From Mucidula mucida (taxonomy: Eukaryota; Basidiomycota; Agaricomycetes; Agaricales; Physalacriaceae), in NCBI GenBank assembly GCA_015501055.1, contig JADNYV010000031.1, positions 1 to 64,000 of the forward strand: a DNA stretch of 64,000 nt. Direction: 5' to 3'. The notes beneath the pieces were generated by a model. The model was not told the origin of the DNA. It ran no database searches and saw nothing but the letters and a program-made list of their open reading frames with translations. A program made the position numbers and the translations under genes. Positions within the stretch are counted from its first letter, which is position 1. Every line of letters starts with the position of its first letter. Shown here piece by piece: positions 16,025 through 27,337 of the stretch.

Positions 16025-19000
16025 ATGTCAATCCCACTCTCGTTTCTCTCCAACATCCCCCAGCGGGCGGGCGCTTCACTTGGGGACCTGATTGCCGAAC
16101 GCGTAACCCAGTCGAGGTCAGTCAACACACTGCTGGACTGTCTGTGCTCCACTTCAGCCCCCTCCATCCACTCCCCGGATCCCTCACGTCTTCCACTATC
16201 CCATGACGCCGTCCGCACCTTTGTCGCTTCTTTCGTCCTTCCCCATACCCGTTCACGCCACCCTCTTGGGCCTAATGACAGAGTCATGATTGTGCTACCT
16301 ACTGGGCCGGAGAATGCCCTTGCTCTGCTCTCCCTCGCCTGCTACCACACCACAGCGCCCGTAAACGCGAGCTGCACCGCCGCCGAGCTCAAGGAGGATG
16401 CACAGCGCCTCCGTGCCCGAGCCATCATTACGACCAAAGACGCCGAAGACCGCTTAGAACTCCGTGCCATGCAAAAGGAGCTCGATTGCGAAGTTGTGTA
16501 CATACACGCTCGTTCTACCGGCCCCACAGGTCTATTCGACATGACCGTCCTTGGTGACAACATTGTCGTTCCCACCATGCCATCTATTCCCCATCAGCTG
16601 CAAGACCAGTCCTTGGTCCTGCACACATCTGGTACCAGTGGCAAGAAGAAGGTCGTCCCGTACACACTCAAGTCGCTCATCGTCGGAACTTGGGCCGTTG
16701 TTCATTCATGGGACCTGAAACCAAATGATGTGAACCGTGCGCAACCATTTATTTCAATCACAGTCTAGCCCTGACCGCCCTACTAGTGAATATGATGCCC
16801 TTATTCCACGTCGGTGGAATTGTACGAAATCTCTTGGCGCCCGTCTTCTCCGGTGGCAGCGCCATCATGTGCGCTGGATTCGACGCGATCGCTTTCTGGT
16901 CGCTTGCTTGTCAATTACATGCGACGTGGTGCGTCTCTTCTTCGCTTCTACTCGATAAATTACTCACTTTTCCAATAGGTATTACGCCGCGCCCACCATC
17001 CATCATGCTATCCTCACTTCCCAGCCCGATTACATCGTCCCTACCCGTGATATGAAGATTCGCATGATCTGTAACGCAGCTGGTGGTCTGCTACCTTCAT
17101 TAGCTGTCGATTTGAAAAACAGATTTGGCGGCGCGGTTATTCTTCCGTCTTATGGAATGACAGAGTCGGTCCCAATGTACGCGTCATCACGGCATATTGC
17201 TAACCGTATGCTTCCAGGTGCATGCCTATCGCAACTCCGCCTACAAACTACCAGCTCGAGCGTCCGGGATGCTCAGGAATCGCATGTGGACCTTATCTCT
17301 CAATTCGTGATCCATCAAACCTTGAACGCGAATTGAGTCCAGGGAAGACTGGCGCTGTCTCTGTCCGCGGCCTGCCCACCTTTGAAGGTTACGAAACTTC
17401 GCCGGATCGTAATGTGCCGCTAGACACTTCCGCGTTCACTAGTGAAGGCTGGTTCGACTCTGGTGACGTTGGTTATATGGACGCCGACGGCTACCTGTAC
17501 ATCACTGGTCGTTCCAAGGAGATCATCAACAAGGGAGGTGAGGTTATCTCGCCCTTCGAGGTAGAGGAGGCTATTGTCACTGCCGCCAAGAATCACGTCA
17601 AGGTTGGGGCTTCGCATCTATAAAATTGTTGCCACTTTCTAATGCATTCGCAGTCAACTTTGGCTTTCGCGATCGAGCACGATGTTCTTCAGGAGGCTAT
17701 CGGTGTTGTGGTCGTCCCACAACCAGGAGTCCCTCGTCTCGGACTAACCCAGCTCCACGATCTCTTAAAGTGCGTGCTTGATAGTTTCCTCCACTCCCAC
17801 GCGCGCGCTAACAAAGTTATCTCCAAAAAGGGACCATCTGCACCCATCGAAATGGCCCTACGCTATCGTGTACATGAGGGATCTTCCAAAGAACAGGTGC
17901 GTATTTTGTATGAATTCCGCTTCCGAGAATTAATTTTTCGTGCAGTGCTGGAAAGCCTCTTCGGATCAAGTTGGCCACGCGTTATGGTTTAGGTGTCATG
18001 TCCGATAGCGTGCCCATCTCACAGCGCCATTTCGAGGCAGAGGTTCCCCATCCTCTGGCTGCACTGTCTGAGCCCATAGCATGCCAACGGGTGGCCGTTG
18101 ATCTCCGCGCGCTCGAACACGCGCTGCTCTCGACTCTCGGTGTCGCTGAGGTTGCAGTACGTCTCCGACAGGATGGTAATCCAGAGGCCTTCGTTACGAT
18201 GGCTTCTTCCGCTGCACCCGACGCCTCTGTTCTCAAGATGTCCATAAGCAGTATCCTCCCAGGCTATAACTTACCTGAACCTCTACACGTGTTGACCAAA
18301 CCTTTGGCCAGGAATGGGGCTGGTTACATTGACTTCGCTGCCATGGAACGCGAGATCATGCAGGCGAACGAGTCAGCCATGTCAAACAACGCGCTGGTGG
18401 TTCGCGACATCATCTCTGATCTGCTTTCCATCGAACCCGGGATGGTCAACTTGGACTCTGACTTCTTCTTACTCGGCGGCAACTCCCTGTTACTCGGCAA
18501 GCTGTCGTATCACATTCGCAAGCGATGCAATGTCAGTATACCCGTCTCTGCCATCTTCACCAACAGCACCGTCGCGGGTATCGTTTCCTTCATCGACGCT
18601 CAGGAACGCAGCCTCTCCGTCAAAGAAGAGACTTACGACGAACCCAACACGCCTTCTGATGCCACGCTCAACTTTGATTGGCAAGATGAGTCGGCTACAT
18701 CGTCTAGCTCCCGTGGTTCAGCGCACCCGTTATCCCTGCTCGTACAGATCATACCGTTCATCTTCTTCTACCCCTTGAAGACCGCGGCAACATGTAAGTC
18801 CCACCACAGCCCCGGTCAATTCCAGTCCTGACAGTTTGCATGTAGGGGCCCTCTTGTTGTATTGCATGTCATATATGGCTCCCTTGATCGACGACAGCTT
18901 CCAACAGCGTCTCGGCACTCTCCTTGCCTCCATTTTCGCTGCTCGTCTCGGAGTTCGTATAATCGCGCCCATAACCGCCATCCTGTTCAAATGGCTCGTG

Positions 19001-21316
19001 ATTGGCAAGTACAAGCCAGGGACATACAGATTGTAAGGTCTCCTTTTACCTCCGTGGGAATTCGTGCTAACATCTCTTATTCCCAGTTGGTCCGTTTACT
19101 ACCTTCGATGGTGGATTGTCAACCAAAGTCTCCGGACCGCCGGCCGCGGTATCTTCTCCATGCATCCCTCGCTCGAGAAACTGTACTACCGCATGCTGGG
19201 CGCGAAGATTGGCAAGAATGTCACCATCTCCAAAAAGTCCAAGCTCGGCGAGTACGATCTCATCCGTCTTGAGGACGGCTGCCGGATCGACAACGCGCTC
19301 GTCCGCGGCTTCTGTGTGGAGCGCGATGGGTTCTTCCGCCTTGATGACATTGTTGTCGCCAAAAACGCGGTGATCAACACGTATACCCAGTTATCGCCTG
19401 GCTCTTATATCCCAGAAGGAACGGTCTATGGACCTCACTCTTCGTCCTTGGAGAACCCATCCCCGCCAGAGTACGCGCACTACAACCGCACCGGTATCCG
19501 CGAGCCCAACTTTTTCCTGAAGCTGTTCATTGCCTTCCCTATCATCTTCATCGTCGAGTTAATATCTTGTACGTGTAGTTCAAGGTTTCGATGATGCTTT
19601 CACTTATGCCCTTCTCTCTAGATGTCCCATGGTTTGCCGCTATCTGGCTGATGTTAGACCAGACCGAGTTCATTCCTCCCAACGAGAACTCTCTCGTCGC
19701 CGTCATCTTCTGGTTTGCTCTGCCGGAGCGTGTCTTCTACCATGCCGTCTCCCGAATGGCGCGCGCAGTGCTCACTCCCCTGCTCCACCTCATGCTGTCG
19801 CTTGTCGTCAAGCGCATGCTTGGCCTGAACAAGGTCAGCATTGGTGCTAATCAAGGACAATGGACACTGCTTCGCCGCTACGTCAACGGTGTGCTCCTCT
19901 CACAGGACAACTTGAAGCGATCGTTCTCCATCCTGGGGACACATTACGAGGCGGTGTCTATCGTCTACCGCATGATGGGAGCGAAGATTGGGAAACGCGT
20001 CTACTGGCCCGGTTCAGGCATCTACTGCCTCGACCCCGAGCTGCTGGAGATTGGCAACGACGTCGTGTTTGGTTCTCGCTCAGAGGTCTTCACGACTGAT
20101 TGCCTGGGAACTCAGAGGGTTGTTGTAAAGGATGGAGGTACGCAACAATTTTATTTTTCGCCGTCCGGTGACTAACAAAAATTTCCGCGTATCCTAGCTA
20201 TGATCGCTGACCGAGTTGTCATCCTCCCGGGGGTCACCGTTGGGCGACGTACAGTCCTAGGGTCAGGCACACTCACGAGTCGGGGGGCTAGGTACGAAGA
20301 CGGGTCTACCTGGATGGGAAGCGGTATGTTTATCCCCGCTTCGTGCCTCACAGCAATTCACTCAATACACGACACGCTCTAGATCGCGGCCAGGCCATCT
20401 GCTTCAACAAAGGCACCAAGGATCCCAATCCCCATAGTGACACCACGACACCGTTCGGGCGCGCGTTCTATAAACGCCAGGCCAACTTCTTCGTCATCCC
20501 GTACTCGATACTACTCCTGATAAACATCGCCATCGCGTGTCTCTCTGCGGCATACTGGTCCATCTCCGCTGTCGCGGGTGCGCAAGCGCTCCGCCAGATC
20601 AGCATCCACTTTGGGCAGTACGGTCTCTTCAACGACGTGTGGTATCGCTTCGGGATTGTATATGCGCTGATCGCCGGCGCGTTCATCGCAGCGTGCAACA
20701 TCCAGGCGCTCATCGCGCTTTTCTGGGTCATCGTCACCAAGTGGATGGTCATCCGTCGCAGAAGACCCGGCCGCTACGAGTGGGACAAGAGCAGCTACTG
20801 CCAGCGCTGGCAGCTGCACCTGACCCTCGCGCGTCCTCTGTACAAGGGCTACGGCAACGGTGGTGTCCTGGCGCCGCTGACGGGCACGCTCTTCATCGTG
20901 TGGTACTTCCGCTCGTTGGGCGCCAAGATTGGCAAGAACTGTGCGATCTATCCTGGTGGCAAGGCGGGTCTGATGACCGAGCCTGATCTGGTTGAGCTCG
21001 GCGACAAGGTCGCGCTGGACAACTGCTCTGTCGTGGCACATATCAACTCTCGTGGAAACTTTGCTCTCAACCCTTTGAAAATCGGCAATGGGTAGTTTCC
21101 TCCTTGCCTTTTTCCTTTTCTTCTTTGCTAATCTATCTCTGCAGCTGTGCCTTGCGATCTGGTTCTCGTTTACTATCTGGTGCATCTATGGAAGACAGCA
21201 GCATGCTCTGCGAACACACCCTCTTAACGTCGGGTGAGGTCGCCGAAGCCGGTGGTGTGTACGTTGGGTGGCCAGCCAAACGCATGGACAATGCCTGGTC
21301 CAACTTTACTCGCTAA
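16025..21316 (+). CDS. NRPS-like A-T enzyme with polytopic, triple beta-helix C-terminus (Pls-type)
   Basis: Thirteen exons (16025-16736, 16787-16928, 16979-17176, 17218-17602, 17654-17769, 17831-17896, 17946-18793, 18846-19032, 19087-19568, 19622-20137, 20198-20323, 20383-21091, 21145-21316) give 4659 nt, 1552 residues. The adenylation domain spans about residues 10-560: LVLHTSGTSGKKK near 200, YGMTESVP near 341, WFDSGDVGYMDADGYLYITG near 430, and the A10 block PKNSAGKPLRIK near 535-546. A carrier domain follows with FFLLGGNSLLLG; the phosphopantetheine serine is near 719. From about 800 on, hydrophobic segments alternate with three blocks that each open with (Y/F)R-x-(L/M)GAKIGK near 918, 1160 and 1434 and continue as hexapeptide left-handed beta-helix repeats. 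This order matches the terminal domain of bacterial epsilon-poly-lysine synthetases. There is no canonical condensation, reductase or thioesterase domain. Substrate and product are unknown. No frame damage. Confidence 0.92.
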
Positions 21317-21934
21317 CTGTAATCTCGCTTTGTCTGAGCTGCCGGTATGGTACCTCCGCCCCTCTGTATCGTACGTCTTCCTTCACTATCACTCTCTCCT
21401 CCCCCGTCTAACATTGTTTCGTCCACAGCTTTAGCGTGTATCCATAGTTTTACCGGAGCAACCTCTGGCGTCTTTATTAGGATCTCCTCCTGCGCATCTA
21501 TTATACCGCTTACCGTCCCCTTTCCCATCTACTTTTCTCCTGGTCTCCTCATCCAACATCATCTACTTATTATTTGCTGTACTTAACTTACCGTTTTCCA
21601 GTCACTCGTTTCGCATGTTTCTTTGTAACCGCACGCATACTTTAGATAGAATCTGATTTCGCTTCTTGGGATGCAGTGGCCCGGTCTTGCCATTCTTATA
21701 TCGACGATACAAATAGAATCTATCTAATGCACTGGAACTTGGACAGTCGTGTAGGCTCACTATGGGACATTATATATACATGCACCTTCGAGTACGAATT
21801 GCAGTGATAATTACAACCTTGAACGCCAAAGTGATGGTAATGTACAAGACAACAAATGTTCGCTGAATCTATTGATATGTGTAGTGTTCAACAAGGACAA
21901 CCCGAAACCTCTAAAGGAAGAAGTGCAGAGACAT
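21317..21934. other. 3' flanks of the NRPS-like gene and DGAT2 (convergent)
   Basis: T/C-rich sequence between two convergent stop codons. No gene seen. Confidence 0.5.
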
Positions 21935-23655
21935 TCAGTCAATAATGTTAAGCTCCCTCTTCCGTGCCTTGGCAAACTCATTCTTGTACGTCTCCCAGAT
22001 TCTGTTTCGTCGAGTAAATAGATGAAAGACGTTGAGAAGCGCGGAGCGTACCTCGTCAATTCAGTAATGTATAAGTTCTGGATTCTCCGAACTTCTTCTA
22101 TATCGGGCTGTTCGTATTTCGTTACGTGGATAGGTCGTCCAGCTGCAGACCGATTAATACTGAGTGACGTAGAAAGGAGAATATACTCACTAACGACGAC
22201 GATTCTCCGTCTATAAGGCAGCAGACCGGTGCTATCTGACAATCCACGTTAGCTATATGAAGCAGTACTTGATAAGCAGATACAATTGAGCATGCCACGG
22301 CCATGGAACAACGGGAGCGTAAATCCGAACATGGACTGGAACTTTTTCTGGATGGTAAAGACGGCGGTCCCTCGTTCATTGGGCATCTGCTGGTAGATGT
22401 CGTTTTCACCAAACGAGAATACAGGTACCAAGTCAGCTCTGCAGAATTTGTTAGTACCTCAGGATAAGCGCCACTGGAAGACGTGCCCATGCTGAATGGC
22501 AATCTTGATGAAGCCGAGTCTAGAAGTAAGAACGTTGAGAAAACGAAGTACACGGTCAGAAGAACGACCGACCGTCTCCGTAATGTCAGATCTGCCGTTC
22601 CAGGATGAGCACTAAGACTTTCGGCAGCACCCCCGATGACGATGGTGATAGAATGGCCAGGGCCACTTTTGAGGATGTTGATGCAGGAGCGTTTGCTGAC
22701 GCTGGAGATCCCTAGAGCGAGGGCGACATCGCGGTAAAAAGGCATCTTGAAGTTGCTAGCGAGAGTAAGGAGATGGGGAGTTATTCCCGGGAACGCCTTG
22801 GAAAATCCGGTGGCTGCAACAGTCAGCTCCAAATCTAAGTTGACAAAATACATACCTTCTGTGGCAAATGTCGCGAAAGCTCCCCTGTAATTGATGAGCA
22901 AGGCCTTCCAGCGAAATAGAGGAAACGTACATTCCAATGATACCTAGTGCACTGTTAGCTTCCATCTAAAATCGACATTCATAAACTTACCGTGGGGATG
23001 ATAACCAAAGACATAATTGCGGTCAGCGGGTAGGTCGGCTTCCTGAGACTGCCTTTAGTGCCAACATCCTACGCGATGCGAGTCAAACCCCACCTTCAAT
23101 AATCTGCAAAGGGGTCAATTAGAGCAATGCAAGAATTGGATCGACATACGATGCGGGATAGTAGTCTGCAAAGTATCGCCACCAGGATATCCGGCGGAAC
23201 CACATGCTCGGGCGAGCACCGTGTACGGAAGCCTTGTCGATGTAGTGGATCCAAATTTGATATGCCAGGAGCAGCGGCCACAGTGCCGGGTACGAGCTAA
23301 GCCTCCGTCAGCCAGACGGTCTTGCCCTCTCAAACCGTAGCTGACCATAAATACACCCATAGGGTGATTGAGCCCCATATCAGCAGCGACCAGACCGTCA
23401 CCGCCAATGTCTGTAGCCTCCTCTCCATCGGTATCTGAGATGGCACAAAACTGCTATTTATTTAATACTTGTTCCAACATCGAAAAACGCAAAAACGCAC
23501 TCGAAATGGGCCTTTAGCGTATCCTTGACCGGCTTCAACGGCGTCGTTGCCAGTTCAGACAATTTTCCTCGAAGAGAGGACGCCGATAGCGAGCGCGACG
23601 CTGCGGTCAACTTTGCATTGAGTCCTTGCTCCATCGCCGTCGACATTGGCGACAT
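21935..23655 (-). CDS. DGA1: Diacylglycerol O-acyltransferase, DGAT2 family
   Basis: Final acylation step of triacylglycerol synthesis, at the ER and lipid droplets. Exons: 23655-23501, 23453-23346, 23296-23150, 23103-23094, 23048-22991, 22943-22931, 22884-22856, 22813-22573, 22519-22487, 22438-22284, 22235-22191, 22142-22052, 22001-21935; 383 residues plus stop. Membrane segment: RLQTLAVTVWSLLIWGSITL. Family motifs: YVFGYHPHG (active-site HPHG, about 156-160), ATFATEATGFSKAFPG, LLTLASNF, SVSKRSC, VFSFGENDIYQQMPNE, FHGRGMLN, PYRRRIVVVTGRPI, and the ending RELNIID. Two exons are 10 and 13 nt. The intron 22486-22439 must use a GC donor (GG/GCACGT) to keep HGADLVPVF. The usual VGGAQE block reads IGGAAES here. 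Confidence 0.93.
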
Positions 23656-24512
23656 TCAAGAGAGCAGCGGGCAGCGTGTTGACGGGGATCCTGGTGATGG
23701 TGGTCGAGGTCCAAGGCGCGCCGAGGGCGAGGGGCAGAGTGAGACCTGGCCAGTGACGTAATCTTGCGGATGTCTAGCCAATTTAGACGCGTCCGATACA
23801 AGCAAAAAATCTTTATTCGGCTCTGTACAACTAACTGTGACCGCGCAACGCGTCGGAATAGCCAGTGCGGAATCGGAGGGCCTCGGAAGGGCCCTGTAAT
23901 TTATGTTATCCGCACGGCAGAACCACCACGTCCTGTCCGCGGGCTAACTAGTCCGAGCGCTTTTTAACTACAACCAATGTACAAATCACAGAGCCAAAGA
24001 CCGCTTATACACGTAACAACTAGGCCACCTTGAACGCTTACTTCCCTACGTAATGCAAGATCAATGGCAATGAGTGAAAATCTTTGACGCGTCCCCCGGT
24101 CCCCGAGTTGATACAATCACCTGTCTCCAGAAATCATATGCGCCGGGGTGGCGGCTTTTGCACAGTGCTGCGAGTGAACCATAACACACGAAGTGACACG
24201 AGTAACGTGGACAATACCCGACAGGACCCGCCGACGTATAATGTTTCTTGGCGGACAGCAACGCACTACGCGACGCTGTTCAGTACGTCGAACCCTGATA
24301 GGATAAGCCACTGCGCTTTCCTCTGCAAGACCGAGTCCACGAATGAATAACACCGTTCCAAATTCGATATTCACTGATCGTTGAACAAGCTCTTAAAACA
24401 TCATGGTTGTGAGTGCACCCTTGACAAGGCGACGATAGACATGGATTATACACGCTGGATTACTTGGATGAAATCAGAACTTGAAATGCCAACTGCATAT
24501 GAACACATACTT
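23656..24512. other. Upstream flank of DGAT2 and 3' flank of the TBCB gene
   Basis: No gene recognised. Only short frames without motifs on either strand. Confidence 0.45.
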
Positions 24513-25420
24513 TTACATTTCCTCGTCAAGATCAATACCTTCCTCTGGATAATCTCCAACTTTCACTTTCTCAGGACGCACAAAAACACCATACTTGGGT
24601 CGACACTCAAAGTATCGCTCCCCTTGCACCCTATCATAGCGTCAAACCCGCTCATACTTGAAAAAAACCAAAGAAACTCACGACCCATCATTCTTTCCAA
24701 AAGGTTCATCGTACTCAACACCGACCCAGACACCCTCACCGGTACCAAACTTCGTTAGACCGACGAACCGCACCGTCCCGCGTTTACTGAAACCAGCCTC
24801 CGTCGACTCGACCTCGCATCGCGAACCAATCGGAATATTGACATCAACTACTGGCGTAGGCTTGCTCTCGTCTTTAGGCGCGAATCGCCCAACCTTGTTA
24901 CGCTGCTTGAAAGCCAACACCGTATCTACAAGCCTCGTTACCAACACAAATCACTCGAGATCTAAACAAACTCACCTGCGCGCGCCTCATACTCAGCACT
25001 CGTCAACTCAAACTTGTCGACTTGAGACACGTCCGTGAGCTGTCCAGTAAGGGTGGCAGACGGGTTCAGATCGTCAACCTAGTAACATTAGCTCGAACAA
25101 CCCACACGTGGAAATGTAGTACTTTCAACAACTGCAAGCTCCGAAGACCATAGAATCCGAGTGGCTTTGTATCATCAGACAGCTCCGCAAGCACAGTAGG
25201 ATCATTTTCCGAATTGTAGAGTTTGATGATCTGATTGCCAACAGGAATTCCAGTAATCAGCTCGAGCTTTCCCTGATGAACGCAAGGGTAAATAAGTCTC
25301 TGTCCAAAGGGGAATAGCCAGATCGATTACTTTCAGTTGCTCGACAGTAGTGTGTAGTTCGAGTCTCCTTTCAGACTTCGTATCCGGAGAGACAACAAAG
25401 ACACTGACGACCCCAGACAT
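24513..25420 (-). CDS. Tubulin-folding cofactor B (Alp11-like), CAP-Gly protein
   Basis: Cofactor that captures alpha-tubulin and works with cofactor E in making tubulin dimers. Exons 25420-25331, 25272-25123, 25078-24976, 24925-24682, 24630-24513; 234 residues plus stop. The N-terminal part (about 1-80) matches the ubiquitin-like domain ([36 protein letters not shown]). The CAP-Gly domain (about 145-225) contains [39 protein letters not shown] and [19 protein letters not shown]. The C-terminus ends in an acidic tail DLDEEM, as in cofactor B. Complete, all GT-AG introns. Shares the minus strand with the SPRY gene upstream. Confidence 0.94.
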
Positions 25421-25629
25421 GATTGGTTGCGATTGAAAGGCGGAATGCTAGAGAGATGATGACGGTCAAGAAGAAGAAAGATGCGATCACGTGTGGCGGA
25501 AGACGTCGTGTCTTCCAGAAACATTCAGGCAAGGCGTTAGAGTCCAATGTCGACGTTCACAAACAAATAAAGCTCGAGCAAAAAGAAAGGAGTTAAACTG
25601 TTCTACATTCGAAATGTCTTTCAATCAAT

Positions 25630-26681
25630 TCAAAACACAGGTTGCTGCATCCGACTGTACGACGGAAGCTCGTCATCGATCCCATCGGAGCCACCAAGGC
25701 GCCCAATAATCCCCTCAACCTTCCACTGCCACTCATTCCCCTCCGGCCATTTGACCAATTCGCCTCCAAAGTTGACCTCGAAATCACACACACCCTCCAC
25801 CCCGATCGCCGCAAATACATCGTAGTTCTGGCGGGGCAAGTAGATGCCCGCGAACGCATTCGGTAGACGGATCCCGTTATAAGTGTAGAATAGGGTCCCG
25901 CTGCGGTACTCGTAACCACAGCCTATCGTGTCCCCAGGGCGAATAGCATGAAGAGCATCAGTGTAATCCATGCCGCCGTCCGGATCTTCGAAGAACTTGC
26001 GGAAGTCGTCCAGATGGAGGCCAGAGCTTAGGCGATTCCATCCTGCGTGTCTCCATGTAGGATATGGGCGGCATGCCGTACCTATAGCGAGCACGATGAA
26101 CAAGTTTGGTTTATGAAATAGAAGACACTTACCAACAGATATAATCCCTTCCATCTTGTGAATAAGAATCTCATAGTAAGATCCCACCTTGCCCGGAATA
26201 TCGTAGTAGCCAGCCATAATAGGCAGGTTGCTGAGCAAGCAGTAGTCGCGACATTTGTGGCTCGTCTGAACGCGAATAACAGCAGGCGTCTTGGCGTCGC
26301 GCTGAATATTGTACACAGCGCCCTTGAATCTAGGCTCATTCGGGATTTCAAGGCCCCACGCCTTGGCTCCAAGCTCGTTAATCTGATCAACCATATAAGA
26401 GGGCAAGAGGCGGGGTGGCTGAATAGGGTTGTTCTCGCAGTACTCCTCTGCAGCGCGATATTCGTCCTCAGGAGCCTCGTTGAACTTCCCATGTTTATGC
26501 TAGGGTGCAACTACGTTAGTGCGACAAGTATGAAGGCGTGTTGTAGACTGACACTTTTCTCTGGCGCCGCCGCCCATGCAGGAGGTTCGTCCATCGGATA
26601 CTTGGAATCCGAACTGCTAGACTGATGATCTTCATGATCGCCTTTGATAGAGTCCTTCAACTTGTGGAAAAAGCCAACCAT
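25630..26681 (-). CDS. SPRY-domain protein, Ssh4/Ear1-like
   Basis: Exons 26681-26553, 26499-26133, 26081-25630; 315 residues plus stop. The N-terminus is polar (MVGFFHKLKDSIKGDHEDH) with no membrane segment. An approximately 230-residue SPRY region contains WGLEIPNEPRFKGAVYNIQR, IPGKVGSYYEILIHKMEG, CRPYPTWRHAGWNRLSSGLH, DTIGCGYEYRSGTLFYTYNG and FAAIGVEGVCDFEVNFGG. The tail DDELPSYS carries an LPxY motif of the type bound by WW domains of Rsp5/NEDD4 ligases. In yeast, Ssh4 and Ear1 are SPRY adaptors that bring Rsp5 to endosomal cargo. Those have a transmembrane anchor, and this protein lacks one, so the adaptor role is inference. An upstream in-frame ATG at 26720 is possible. Confidence 0.85.
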
Positions 26682-26812
26682 TGCTGTCAATTGTCGTGGT
26701 GGCGGTTCGAGGTCAAGCAAGGCTATCCATTAAATGGAGAGTTAGGGGTAGATAAGATGCGATCACATGCTCACGTCATCCCGCTGATTTCTCTTTTTCA
26801 CTCCCATCCCAA
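26682..26812. promoter_or_regulatory. Shared promoter region of the divergent SPRY and RPC11 genes
   Basis: Only 131 bases separate the two divergent start codons. No clear TATA box is visible. The interval must carry both 5' leaders, so a bidirectional promoter is inferred. Confidence 0.5.
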
Positions 26813-27337
26813 ATGCTGTTCTGCCCTACCTGCGCTAATATGCTCGTCATATCCTCCGCGACGGGCTACAACAAATGGTCCTGTAATACCTGCCCCTACG
26901 AATTCCCTATAACGAAGCAGGTAGGCCCATCATATCCCCGATATTTACTCGTTCTTACGAGCGAACTAGATGACTTCAAGGACGAGACTGAAAAGAAAGG
27001 AAATTGACGACGTTCTGGGAGGAGATCAGGCATGGGAGCACGCCGACGCGACTCAAGGCTAGCTTTCTTGACGAATCTCGACCTGTTCGTTCTGACGCGA
27101 CCTACATAGCATCGTGCGGGAAATGCAACAACGACAAGGCGTATTTCTATCAGCTTCAGATCAGGTCTGCCGACGAGCCCATGACGACGTGTAAGCCTGC
27201 TTTCTTCCCTCACACGGCTCACCTGCTCATGGCGAATACTAGTTTATCGGTAAATCTAGGCGATTACCTGTCGATGATTTCCATGCTCACTTCGATATAG
27301 ATGTACAGCTTGCACCCACCAGTGGAGAGAGAACTAG
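26813..27337 (+). CDS. RPC11: RNA polymerase III subunit RPC11 (TFIIS-like zinc-ribbon protein)
   Basis: Small Pol III subunit needed for transcript cleavage and termination. Exons 26813-26920, 26970-27057, 27110-27190, 27243-27249, 27301-27337; 106 residues plus stop, close to the family's ~110. The N-terminal zinc ribbon is MLFCPTCANMLV plus WSCNTCPYEFPIT. The C-terminal TFIIS-like ribbon is CGKCNNDKAYFYQLQIRSAD with EPMTTFYRCTACTHQWREN, including the RSADE hairpin (DE catalytic pair). The FYR of that ribbon depends on a 7-nt exon (27243-27249, TTTATCG). The second intron (27058-27109) has a GC donor (AAG/GCTAGC). Without these two features the conserved C-terminus cannot be joined. Confidence 0.92.

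Noticed and set aside
20511..21185. 224-codon minus-strand frame
   Set aside because: Antisense of an NRPS-like exon that is spliced and conserved; the frame has an Arg/Asp-rich shadow composition.
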